NCBI GenBank assembly: GCA_009809945.1
Contig: WTPW01000089.1
Span: 545,843-609,842, forward strand
From: Gigaspora margarita
Lineage: Eukaryota > Glomeromycota > Glomeromycetes > Diversisporales > Gigasporaceae
Direction: 5' to 3'
DNA length: 64,000 nt
Numbering within the stretch: the first letter of the stretch is position 1; every line of letters starts with the position of its first letter. This document shows positions 33,698 through 43,623 of the stretch, piece after piece. The translations under genes and the position numbers were made by a program. The notes beneath the pieces are model-generated. The model was not told the origin of the DNA. It searched no databases and saw only the letters and a list, made by a program, of their open reading frames with translations.

Positions 33698-34051
33698 TTA
33701 ATTTGCTACATTATTTGTCAAGATTACATTATTCCAATATAAATCTAACAGCCGCTCGTAATTATTTCGAAGGTCGTCATTCTCTTCTCTTAAGAATTGA
33801 ATCGTTCTTCGCTGCTCTTCTTCTATTCTTCCAGCCCTCGTTTCTTCTAAATTTTTCTTTAATTCCTCTATCTCTTTCTTTTTCTTTTCTAACTCCAACG
33901 CTATCGCAACTTGACGGGCAGCCTCACAATTTGCCTTGTTCGATTCTTTTTGCTGTTTTAGTTGTTGTTCAAGTTCTTTTTCTTGTCGTAGTTTTTCCTT
34001 TTGCTTTTCTTGTTTATACTTGAAGGAGGTACATTTTGCTTTGCGTGGCAT
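33698..34051 (-). CDS. Short coiled-coil protein, unknown function
   Basis: 117 residues from the ATG at 34051. I prefer this start because the two decayed copies (29.4 kb and 34.63 kb) keep an ATG CCA at the same place; the frame itself could extend 39 residues further to 34168. Residues 1-10 are basic (MPRKAKC). Residues ~12-105 are a K/E/Q-rich heptad-like coiled coil (KEKLRQEKELEQQLKQQKE; EEIEELKKNLEE-type), ending near YERLLDLYWNNVI. No catalytic motif, signal peptide or membrane segment. It sits next to the centre of the inverted duplication, head-to-head with its own decayed copy. Could be the surviving 5' part of a larger gene. Only expression or wider conservation would show that it is functional. 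Confidence 0.5.
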   Translation of the reverse strand: MPRKAKCTSFKYKQEKQKEKLRQEKELEQQLKQQKESNKANCEAARQVAIALELEKKKKEIEELKKNLEETRAGRIEEEQRRTIQFLREENDDLRNNYERLLDLYWNNVILTNNVAN

Positions 34052-34459
34052 TTCTTTAAAATTAAAAACAAATAGGAATGAGAAACTGTTCGTTGTATGA
34101 ATACCTAATGCAAAAAATTTCGAAACAACGTTAGTAAACCAGGCCACAAGCACTGTATACATACTCAATTATTTTTTGAGAAGAAAACTAAGGAAGCTAA
34201 GGTAGAAAGCGTTGAAATACAGACCAAATTTAGAAAGTTGTTGTTGTAGAAAAATATGAAACGCGTCAAAAATAGTGTGGAATTGTTGCAGAAAATGAAT
34301 TTGTAATTTTATAAGGATTTACTTATATACCTACCGTCTGTATAGTATTATATCGTCAACAAGTAAAAATTGGTTTGATTAGCCAGTTGGCACATGATCT
34401 ACAGAATTTGTTTTGATTTTGATAAGCGTGCGCGCTTCTAGTGAGGCCATAGGGTTAGG

Positions 34460-34800
34460 GAAGGAGAGGTGAAAGCTTGTTCAATTGGTATAATCTGCTA
34501 TGGGCCTAGTTTATTACATTCTTTGGATAAGTGGAAGTCAATATAATTTTTTTTCGAAATTTTTTTGTATTGGTATGCATACGAAAGGACAATTTCATTT
34601 TTCTATTGGTTTTTAATATTATAGAAATGCCACATAAGAGCAGAACCTCCTCCCACAAGTATAAATCAAGGAACAACAGCTACAACAACTACAACAACAA
34701 TTGAAATAGTAAGAATCAAATAAGGCTAATCGTGAGGCTGCCGTCAAGTTGCAACTATATTGGAATTGAAGAAAAAGAAAGAATTTTAGCCTTAAGCAAG
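34460..34800 (+). pseudogene. Decayed head-to-head copy of the coiled-coil gene
   Basis: Leader GGGCCTAGTTTATTACATTC...GGATAAGTGGAAGTC and ATG CCA CAT AAG (34627) correspond to the 33698 gene. The frame reads MPHKSRTSSHKYKS, then is interrupted. Downstream GCTAATCGTGAGGCTGCC...AATTGAAGAAAAAG still matches. Confidence 0.65.
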
Positions 34801-35772
34801 TCTAGATTTTCTGCTATTATCCGTTTTTTGCTTTACAGAACCTGTTCAAAAACAGAGCATTTTCCTTGATTAGAGATTGAACGCACAATAAAATTCAAAC
34901 TCCAGTTACCCACCGTTTACAGGCTGCATTACTGGACCGACCGTCAACCGGTTTATCCGAATAATTTATATTATTCGGAAAAACTAAATAATAATAGGAT
35001 AGATTCAATGTGAACTATTTACTTAAAGCTTCACCTCACCTGATTCTAAGGAAACTTCCAAGTTTTTTAAATTAATAAGTTAAATCATTTTTATTGTACA
35101 GTTTATTAAACACATACCGAACTAATTCATTTCTAAAATTAAATTTGTATGACAGTACAGATGTAGATTGGCCCAAAATACAAAACAAGAATGATTTATT
35201 GATGGTATTTCAATATATCGATGAAAGTTTTTCAAAAAAAAATTCAAGACCTTACTGGAAAATTAAATTATCTCTGCAGATATGAAGCCACAGAAGTCCG
35301 ATAATTTAATTAATTTCGATCGATATAGAGATATTATGGATTAAATATATAATTGGTATGTATAATTTAAAGATAATTTATAATCTAAGGTTTCCTGTTA
35401 TTAATCACATAGAAGCTCATGGGTTACAGTTTTTTGCAATAAGAATTCATAGGCTTTAGATTCATTATGTCGGAAATGTCAACCGGAAAAGGGCCTTCAA
35501 CTACATACTATTTAATTAATTCATGAAAAAATGGAATTTGTTCCTAGGATTCCAGATTGTTATATTGAGTATAATTTTTACGAAGTTAAACAATCACGAT
35601 TGTGACCCAAACAATTAAAGTCTCGCTTGGCCTAAAACAACCTTTACGCGTAATATCTTTACTATACGTTTCTCTTTATTTATTACCAGTCAAAAGAATA
35701 ACTTTTCATTCTTTATTTACATTTGTTAATTCTATTATTATTACGCATTCAGTGTAACACTTATACGATTTT

Positions 35773-36060
35773 ACTAATTCCCCCACCTTTCTGATTGGCT
35801 AGGATTTTTTGCATGTCACCTTCTTTTTAAAATGTGATATCTTGGTTAGGGTTAGTGCCGGGTTAGAAGGCGACATTATACTAAAATTTTGCAAGGAATT
35901 TTTTTTGCTAGTGCGCAAAAAGTGGTTTCTTAGGCGAGTTTTTATGATAAATGTGACTTTTCAAAAAAGAGCGATTGTTGTTTTGATTGTCACGTTACAC
36001 CTGATCTTGTGTTCTGATTGGTCAGATCGGCGAAAGATCGGTAAAGGTGGGGGAAATTAG
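35773..36060. mobile_element. MITE, CTAATT(T)CCCCCACCTTT ends
   Basis: Left CTAATTCCCCCACCTTT and right AAAGGTGGGGGAAATTAG are inverted repeats. Near each end CTGATTGG(C/T) also recurs. About 288 bp; lies in a part of the right arm absent from the left arm. The 83-codon frame it contains is a by-product. Confidence 0.65.
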
Positions 36061-37349
36061 TGAATGCCACTTAAACTTGACTTTTCCATTATTTCGATGA
36101 TCGACGATCACGGTACCTGTCATACCAGATCCCGATAATGCTGCCCAACGCTATCATGATCGTCATAATTCTGGCTGAATGTGATGCCATTATAGATACC
36201 TGCCGAAATTATAGGTTTCGTCATTGAAAATGACGAAACTTTTAGTATTTCGTCAGGTCACGTGAATTTCGTCAGGCACCTTTAGGTGCCACGTGTCCTG
36301 TTCGAAATTTTCGTTTTATCTTCACACTCTTCGCTTCGTTATTTATATCGTTATCAATTTGTATCCCTTTTACTAAGTATAAGATTTCTTCGTAAACTAT
36401 ACGACAATAATCTTCAAAAGCGACCCGAATCTATGACCATTTTCCTAGGAATCCTGAATAAAATATCTTCATATAGAGCTCGTGGAGTGATTACTTTGTT
36501 CAAAAAATGGCTTGTTTTCATAAATCAGTGATTTATTTTTTATTATATTGCTATTTTTGGCATCCTAAAATAAAGATTCTTTATCAAACATGATATGTAG
36601 TGATAGGAATCCTCATTTTAGCCCAAATTTTTTGTTTTAGTTCTAAAAACTAGCTTCATTTTTTTCAGTAAATATGGTTGTCCAGCAATTTAACGGCAAT
36701 CTCATTTTTTTCATTGTTCTAACCTTTCATCGAAAATACTTTGAATTTTAATGAGAAACCTCATGATTTTTTCAAATTAGAGGAACCGGATATTTGGGAT
36801 TCGTAAACATACTTATTATTTTCGTTTTATAATAAGATGAATTGGTGATATTGTTAATGTAATTAAGGTCAGGTGCAATGTGAGTCAAAAAAGATCTTTT
36901 AATTTCCAAGAAAAAAAATTGATGCTAAATTAAAATTAATAAAACCAGTGAAATTAGGGTTAAAACGATTTGTTACCTGTTAGTAACAAGTAACATTTTT
37001 AATTAGGTTGTGGAAGATGGTTTCCTTTTTGAGTTATTGGAAAGGGAGTGTGACCCTGGAAGCAGTGATCGTTGAGTCGAAATGACAAAATAATGGTTAT
37101 AGAGATCACTTGCCCTAAATAGACTTCATGCAGAAATGAACAATATCGAAAGAAATTATTTTACAGTCTCATTAAAATATTTTGTTATAAATAAAGAGTT
37201 TGATCCCAGAAGTAAAAGAGTGCTTCCTCCATATATATAAATAACCATTAATGGAGAGAAATTGTGCGGCTCTACTCAAGGCATTGGATTTAGGTGAAAT
37301 TTTCAAGGACTTTCTTCAAGTTATTGCCAACCCGAATATCCGAGTGATC

Positions 37350-38264
37350 GACGGTTCTACCCAGTCAGTTCCGAACTGTTCAATCAAAGCAATAAACATT
37401 TGACTGGCGTCACCCCGGTAAAATCGGTTAATTGGATCGTCATTACGCGCACCCGATTACTGCATTTTACTTCATTCTTTTACCGTTAACAAGCCCTTAA
37501 GTATTATATTATCTTCCTCATTTCATCTTTAATAAAGATAATAAACTGCTCTCCCAATATAAAAACTACCTTCTTTTTAATGTCCTAATGATCACGGCTT
37601 ATTGCTAAACTCGGCCACGATTTTCATAAGTCACTCCCCGAACCGTGATACTGGACATATGATTGATAATTAACCAATCAAATCATGCATTAGATCAGGA
37701 TCGGAAAATAAATGAGTTTAGAATATGATAAATACTGTAATAATTATAACTGGTCATATTAAATTTATTTTATTCATATTACAGAAAAAAACTAATAAGT
37801 AAACACTTTAACCTATAACCAGGAATCTCATTTGTGTCCTAATAGATACCATCATTTCCGATTCTATTTTCGACCTTCAAATTCAGATCGACACTTTTGA
37901 AATTTGAAACCTAAATAGAATGAACTAGAATTTGTAATGTGTAGTGACGAATCGAAGATTACCGTAACTTTGCTGTAACTTGTTGTAAACTTTTCTCTGT
38001 AATATGTAATAATTATAATGAGTTACAACATTTTTACCATAACTTTATTATATTACAACAAGTCACGCACAATTCACCTGCACTTCGAATAATGTGCATA
38101 TATGTTATTTCAGTAGCAATATGTAGTTTATCTGCCATTGTAATTTATAAAATTTGCTTTTAGATATTTTCGTAAAGTTTCTTCATTAGCATATTGCAAA
38201 ACCATATTATAATATCCGTTACTATCCATTTTATTTGTATTAAATAAATATTTTTTCACAAAGC
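37350..38264. other. Right-arm-only sequence, no gene
   Basis: No counterpart in the left arm and no gene recognised. 37940-38100 has partly inverted GTAACTTGTTGTAA / TTACAACAAGT motifs that may be an eroded element. Confidence 0.4.
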
Positions 38265-38290
38265 TTTTTTTTTTTTAAAAAAAAAAAAAA
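38265..38290. repeat. T(12)A(14) homopolymer palindrome
   Basis: 12 T followed by 14 A inside AAGC...GTAA. See also 39922-39943, an exact T(11)A(11). Confidence 0.8.
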
Positions 38291-38544
38291 GTAATACTAT
38301 GGCGAAACTAATTTCGACTAGATATTTTGGAAAAAAAATATTCTGCTTATTCAGAAATTCTGCTACCAAATATGGAAGTATGTCCGAATTGCCCTGTACA
38401 AGATTATTGGACATTGTATAATGCCAACTAAAATTGCGCCTTATCGACACTGGACATTGCATAAGATAATTTGGAAATGTCCAATATCCAGTAAAAACCA
38501 TCCAACCCTGATACCAAGGTATAAAATTTTACCCGTTGTACCCG

Positions 38545-38882
38545 AGTAAGCTATTTAAATGAGAATAAAACTTTAACGGATGTATTAATGCAACTTGATT
38601 GGCCGATTTGCTAAAATTCGAGATATTATTGGTGTAACTATATCGGAATAACCCACATGTTCGAATGGTCGTACGTACCTGTTATTGGGTTATATAAAAG
38701 CCTGGTACGTACCTGATGGCATTTGCATATTAACACAATTATTCTTATTGCCTGGGTACAGTATTATCTAAATATATTTACCCGAGTATTACCCGAGTAT
38801 ACAAGTATTACCCGGGTTGCCCTAGTTATTACCGGTTATCTGGCTACTCGCGGGTAACCTAAGTAGTACATGACCCGGGTAT
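38545..38882. repeat. TACCCGAGTA-rich element
   Basis: ACCCG(A/G)GTA motifs cluster at both ends (ACCCGTTGTACCCGAGTAA left; ACCCGAGTATTACCCGAGTA and GACCCGGGTAT right). A TACGTACCTG motif is repeated in the middle. The arrangement suggests a MITE with repeated subterminal binding sites, but termini and target duplication are unclear. Confidence 0.45.
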
Positions 38883-39500
38883 GATCTTAAACCTGAAATC
38901 GATAAGTTTATTAATTTAATTTCTTTGTTCTTTTATAACGTTACAAAATTTCTAATTGTATTTTGTCTTGTCTATGCTATCACATAAATTTTAAGAAAAA
39001 AAAAATCATGAATTTCATTATAATTGGGATTGGGCTTGTAAAAAAAGAAGTATGAATTTAATCTTTCCTTATTGGCAGATTTTTGAACATAATTAAATGC
39101 CTCATGTTTCTTTATCACCTGAATTCCCCATATTAATTACTCTTCTGATTTTTGAATTCGAATTTTTTTTTTTGAATTTACTATGGATTTCCACATTTTA
39201 ATTGTTTTATTTGGTTGTAAATTCCAAGAACATTGTTAAACAGTCCCAAAGTAGTATAGGTTGTTGTAGTTGATTGATACCTACTGGTACATGAAAGTAA
39301 TTAATCCGGATCATATGGGTAACAATAGATTTAAATTTCAAATCGTAAATTAATCGATTATCCAGATTATTAGAAATGAGCGTTCCAGTAACGACTTATA
39401 AACGGGTGTTCTCAAGCGTTTCAATTAATGGGTCAAAATGTGCCGGAAATGTGTCGGAAGCTAGCGGAAGATATTATAATCCGATCAAACGTGATTATCA

Positions 39501-40334
39501 TTAGGTATGAAACATTGTTTATTACATCAAAGAAATAATTTTAAAACTGATCAGTGAGCTTATCATTTCAATTAACAACATTTTGTTCCTTTTTCCTGCG
39601 CTGGTTTATCAAAACTTTATAATTATTAGAGTCAATAGAGCAGTTTCATAATTTTGCTCGTTATCGCACTGACGTACTGTATTATTAATTAAATATTTTC
39701 AACAAATAAACATTAGAATGCTCAATGATAATATTATTGCCATTGATAAATTGTATAATAATAGGGGGATTCAGAGTTAACTTATTTCAAAAATAAGTGA
39801 GAGTTTAAAAAGATCCTATTTCTAGTTTAAAATTCCAAATCAAATATTAACAGTTAAATATGCGTAGCCGGTGATAAAATTAGCCTTTTCTACCGATGAA
39901 CGATTATGTAAATCAGTATACTTTTTTTTTTTAAAAAAAAAAATAGGATTTATATGTTACTTATTTTATCTAAATCAAACATCAAAATCGTTAACTTTGA
40001 AATCCCTAATTTATGGAAACCGCAAATGTGTAAATAAGTAATAGAGCAAGCACTGATTGGAAAGTAGCTTAATGATGGCAAAAGATGTCGCGAAACATGT
40101 GATCACCGATCTTTCCGGTCCCACATATAATCATTTAATGTAATCTAAGTACAAAGTTAATAGGTCGGAGCTCCAATTTTTGATTATGTAAAATAAATTA
40201 ATTATTCGGTCAAGTGAGCTCATTATCGCGATGAAAAAAAAAAGATGGCCAGAGATAGGATGGGAAAGTAATTTGGTAAGTAATAATGACATATGACTTA
40301 TCCCTTACTTAATATTAAGTAATATTAAATAATT
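39501..40334. other. Gene-free DNA
   Basis: Includes the T(11)A(11) palindrome at 39922-39943. No gene or terminal repeat recognised. Confidence 0.45.
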
Positions 40335-40730
40335 ATTATATGGGGTCTTTGTCTTGAAAATAGGGATCCGAGGTCCCCAATCCAAAATTAAGATTTTGCT
40401 AAATCTTAATTTATGAAACACATAGCTCTTTTTGTGCCAATTTTATAACCTGTTAACTAATATTAAAATGAGTTATGGAAGTTTGGGGAAATTTGGCGGA
40501 AAATTTTTGAATATCTAAAAATAGAATGGAAATGATCGACTAGCGGATAAATATTTTACCATCAATTTTGAACGGGACGTTGTTACACAATTTTAATTTT
40601 TTTATCCAATAATAAAAAATTTTGCGAAGATCATATCTAAAATTAGCGGGAAATAAAATTTGGGTTGTTTGCTTGCGTTACATAATCTTGATTTGCTGTT
40701 TACTCAAAAAAATTTTCTAGCGCCGTAACA
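40335..40730 (+). repeat. Dispersed repeat family L, copy 2 (CpG kept)
   Basis: Aligned with 12660-13060. Here sites such as GCGAAGATC, TTAGCGGGAA and TAGCGCCGTA retain CG where the 12.7 kb copy has CA or TG. Confidence 0.65.
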
Positions 40731-40735
40731 TAAAA

Positions 40736-40812
40736 AAACATTTAAAACCATTTTTAAAATCAAACAAACATGTTTTTTATTATCGTGTTTTAAAACATTT
40801 CCCATCCCTACT
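40736..40812. mobile_element. Terminal fragment of the TAGGGATGG hAT-like MITE
   Basis: GTTTTAAAACATTTCCCATC then CCTA is the same terminus as the right end of 24570-25390. The other end is not present. Confidence 0.4.
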
Positions 40813-41374
40813 TATTACGTACATACATAGCGAGTGATCAAAATTGAGATTGAACGAAAAATTGCTGCTAAGAATAAAATTATTTATTATTACCTGATGC
40901 AAGGTGATGTTAAGTAATATTAAGTAATAATATGTAATTGACTTTGTCCATCTCCAATCAGAGACCATCTTTTTTTTATCATAAAGTTGCGTTGATTGGC
41001 TAAAAAATCTAATATCCGCATTTCGCGACATGAATCTTTAGTAAAATCACCATAAGGATTACTTCAGTTAATTGTAATACTTGTGCATGATCTCTATAAC
41101 TAGCCAATCACATTGAGTGAGATACTTTAAAGCATCCTATGCTACCTCTGATTGGAATCTTTATTTGTTCCTTCGTAGCAATTGAGCAGCAATCATTACA
41201 ATCATTACAATAATTAACAAATCACAACAATGACTATATTTGTGCAGATTTCAATAATATACGTTTGTGCTATTGATTTTTATTTTAAATTGTTATATGA
41301 ATTGCTAAAATTATGTCATAACTGTAGTGTACTATTCGATCTGTAGGAAATCGCATGCTTGAGAGCACTCCAAG
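40813..41374. other. Gene-free DNA before the hypothetical frame
   Basis: No feature recognised. An alternative short frame MLESTPSWLKKVKSSLAIL starts at 41356 in another phase and overlaps the next entry. Confidence 0.4.
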
Positions 41375-41623
41375 TTGGTTAAAAAAAGTGAAGTCGAGCT
41401 TGGCAATTTTAGGTTATCCGAATATATATCAAAATTAATCACATTAACGAATAAACCAATACAGAAAAACTTTGTTGATCTAAATATATATAACATGATC
41501 AGACCATATAGGTTGTTTGGGAAATTTGACTTTGATAGAGACATCAAAGTTAATTCAAACACAGATTTAATTGGATTAATTAAGGTCTTACAATTACTGA
41601 ATTATGATTTATATGTTAAATGA
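41375..41623 (+). CDS. Hypothetical 82-residue protein or terminal exon
   Basis: Frame MVKKSEVELGNFRLSEYISK...NTDLIGLIKVLQLLNYDLYVK. Unlike most short frames here it is not built of Lys/Asn/Ile/Phe from plain A/T runs, and it has a balanced acidic/basic composition. No domain recognised and no good promoter. It lies 290 bp upstream of the second F-box/LRR gene, on the same strand. It could be the last exon of a gene or chance. Confidence 0.25.
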   Translation: MVKKSEVELGNFRLSEYISKLITLTNKPIQKNFVDLNIYNMIRPYRLFGKFDFDRDIKVNSNTDLIGLIKVLQLLNYDLYVK

Positions 41624-41849
41624 AAATCATTTTGTGACTTAATGTTTGGTAATCGAATAAACATTTAACTTATGAGAGATAATACTTTTTATTTCTACGA
41701 ATAATATTATAAATTAAATTCATTATTTTGTTACACACAAATTGGGTTGATACAATGAATTGAAACAATATATGACGATACTAATCTTAATGATTGTGCT
41801 TTTAGAAATATGAGGTGATACTTATTATACAATACGTACTACATACTTG

Positions 41850-41856
41850 TATATAA
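41850..41856 (+). promoter_or_regulatory. TATA-box-like element of F-box/LRR gene 2
   Basis: TATATAA 63 bp before the ATG at 41913, a plausible core promoter position. Weak evidence in AT-rich DNA. Confidence 0.35.
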
Positions 41857-41912
41857 CGATAATCATTTTAGTTATTTAACTAAGACGGTACGCATTTACG
41901 AAGCATTTTAAG

Positions 41913-43142
41913 ATGATATTACTCCCAAATGAATGTCTTTTTAATATATTTATAAACCTTAAGGACAATTATAAAACCTTATTTTCTTGTCTTCTCGTAA
42001 ATCGCCAATGGTGCAGAATTGTTGTACCGATATTATGGAGTAAATTAGACATTTCTAATAATCTTGTTCTGGTAAAAAATTGTCTATTAACATTAAACAA
42101 AGAGGAAAAGGAATTATTAAAACAATTTGAAATAATAATTCCTGATAATCCAAAATCAAAACCATTATTTGAATACGTATCTTATTGTGAAGTTATCAAG
42201 CTTAATTCTGATAATGGAATCATAAATTGGCTTAATTATGAAAAGTATGGACCTTGTGATCTAGAAGCTACGACCAAATTTGGAGAGATGGTGTATTGGA
42301 TTACTCATTTATGGCACGGACATCGTGATCTAACTTATAATCCTTACAGTGAAAGATCAAAAAATATGGTTAAAACAATTAAATATACTTTAATTAAAAT
42401 GTTTCTACGAACAAAAAAAGTAATAACTTTAAAATCATTTAACACTTTGCTTGGATCTGAGGTTGATTTAATGATAGAAGCTGTTCATAAAAATATTGCT
42501 TTAAAACGCTTGATTCTTCGTAACAATCAGCTTTGCAATGAAGTTGGAGAAGCATTTGCAAAAGCTCTTTACAATAATACTATGTTAATTCAATTGTCTT
42601 TTTCGGGAAATAATCTTAATTCTGAAGGTGTGAAAGCTCTGACTAATGTTCTTCGTGTGAATACTACTCTGAAGCATCTATGTCTCAATAATAATAATAT
42701 TGATTCTGAAGGTGGAAAAGCACTAGCTGAAGTTCTTTATGTAAATACTACTTTGACACATCTATGTCTTAATTATAATTCTCTTGGTTCTGAAGGTGGG
42801 AAAGCGTTAGCAAAGGCACTTTGTAAAAATAAAACTCTGATCTATCTGAGCATTACTAATAATTTACTTGGTTATGAAGGTGCGAAAGCACTAGCTGAAG
42901 CTCTTTATAAAAATAATACTTTGACTCATTTAATTCTTCAACATAATAACATTTTTTCTGAGGGAGGTAAAATATTTATTAAAGCTATTTCTAAAAATAC
43001 TAGACTATCTTTATTATATCTTAAAGGTAATGAAATTAATTATCAAGTACGTGTTAAACTCATAAATACTCTTCAAAAAAAAAAGATTTTAACTGATTTG
43101 AATCGTAACCGGAGGGATTCTCTTCCCTGCTTAGTTTCTTAA
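41913..43142 (+). CDS. F-box and leucine-rich-repeat protein, paralogue
   Basis: 409 residues, single exon, starting directly at the F-box (MILLPNECLFNIFINLKDN...CLLVNRQWCRIVVPILW, residues 1-43). The linker (44-190) shares PKSKPLFEY, IKLNSDNGIINWL and KTIKYTLIKMFLRT with gene 1 but has an extra stretch, about 112-150, rich in W/H/Y. Seven 28-residue leucine-rich repeats span ~194-389 (NTTLTHLCLNYNSLGSEGGK type), preceded by one degenerate unit. The C-terminus is basic (RNRRD). Fewer repeats than gene 1 (7 against 12-13), as expected from unit gain or loss in 84-bp steps. Likely SCF ubiquitin-ligase substrate receptor; target unknown. Confidence 0.93.
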   Translation: MILLPNECLFNIFINLKDNYKTLFSCLLVNRQWCRIVVPILWSKLDISNNLVLVKNCLLTLNKEEKELLKQFEIIIPDNPKSKPLFEYVSYCEVIKLNSDNGIINWLNYEKYGPCDLEATTKFGEMVYWITHLWHGHRDLTYNPYSERSKNMVKTIKYTLIKMFLRTKKVITLKSFNTLLGSEVDLMIEAVHKNIALKRLILRNNQLCNEVGEAFAKALYNNTMLIQLSFSGNNLNSEGVKALTNVLRVNTTLKHLCLNNNNIDSEGGKALAEVLYVNTTLTHLCLNYNSLGSEGGKALAKALCKNKTLIYLSITNNLLGYEGAKALAEALYKNNTLTHLILQHNNIFSEGGKIFIKAISKNTRLSLLYLKGNEINYQVRVKLINTLQKKKILTDLNRNRRDSLPCLVS

Positions 43143-43215
43143 TTTTTTTTCACTTTCTATTTTCTATCACTATTATCATGATGTATATATAATACTGTAT
43201 TTTTCTCAAATAGAG

Positions 43216-43221
43216 AATAAA
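43216..43221 (+). terminator. Polyadenylation signal, gene 2
   Basis: AATAAA 73 bp after the stop codon of the second F-box/LRR gene, almost the same spacing as in gene 1 (77 bp). Confidence 0.5.
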
Positions 43222-43488
43222 ATTTCAATTTTTTAAATAATTATTAGAACATTAAATTTTTAACTCATATCACATTCATTTCCTTCATAATTGCTGTGTT
43301 CCGAAGTTTTCAGTAGGCATTTAAACCGTCCTATATCACATTATAGATCAAATATATTGTAGTTCATATTACAATGTACCGATAGCTCAATCACAGATAG
43401 GTCATAAAAATTTGTGCCATAAATTTATAATTTATTCAATTGCTTCATTACGGCACGTTTGTAAAATATCCCGAACGTGATCACTTAA

Positions 43489-43613
43489 GGGTTTATTAAT
43501 TTTCCCCAACACTTCATTATCGGAGTACTATAAAATTGATTAATAGCACAGATACTCCAATATGTGAATGATTAGTAGAACCAATCAGAAGTGGTGGGAA
43601 AATTAATAAACTC
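43489..43613. mobile_element. 125-bp MITE with 10-bp target duplication
   Basis: Perfect direct repeat GATCACTTAA at 43479-43488 and 43614-43623. Ends GGGTTTATTAATTTTCCC and GGGAAAATTAATAAACTC. The 9-10 bp duplication points to a Mutator-like transposase. Confidence 0.8.
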
Positions 43614-43623
43614 GATCACTTAA

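Larger units (their letters stand above)
30545..34060 (-). repeat. Left arm of a ~9 kb inverted duplication
   Basis: Segments of this arm match the right arm in reverse order and orientation: 30700-30770 with 39310-39400; 31050-31260 with 39050-39230; 31380-31620 with 37140-37340; 31750-32050 with 36960-37140; 32120-32330 with 36720-36860; 32400-32720 with 35340-35600; 33090-33310 with 34820-35030; 33698-34200 with 34440-34800. The duplicated unit includes coding-derived pieces. One, at 32122-32304 minus, reads HFDEKLQKFFRSEELDIRDS, against NFNEKPHDFFKLEEPDIWDS on the other arm. The original gene family is not recognised. The copies are diverged, with small insertions in each. Confidence 0.75.
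34440..39500 (+). repeat. Right arm of the ~9 kb inverted duplication
   Basis: Reverse-order counterpart of 30545-34060. It carries extra sequence not present in the left arm: 35600-36430 (with a MITE at 35773), 36450-36600 and much of 37350-38980. Candidate exon-like frames are visible at 35094-35285 (DVDWPKIQNKNDLLMVFQY) and 36720-36860, but none begins or ends convincingly. CpG content is normal in both arms. Confidence 0.7.

Noticed and set aside
41332-41562. 76-codon minus-strand frame
   Set aside because: Shadow of the plus-strand 82-codon frame at 41375; composition favours the plus strand.
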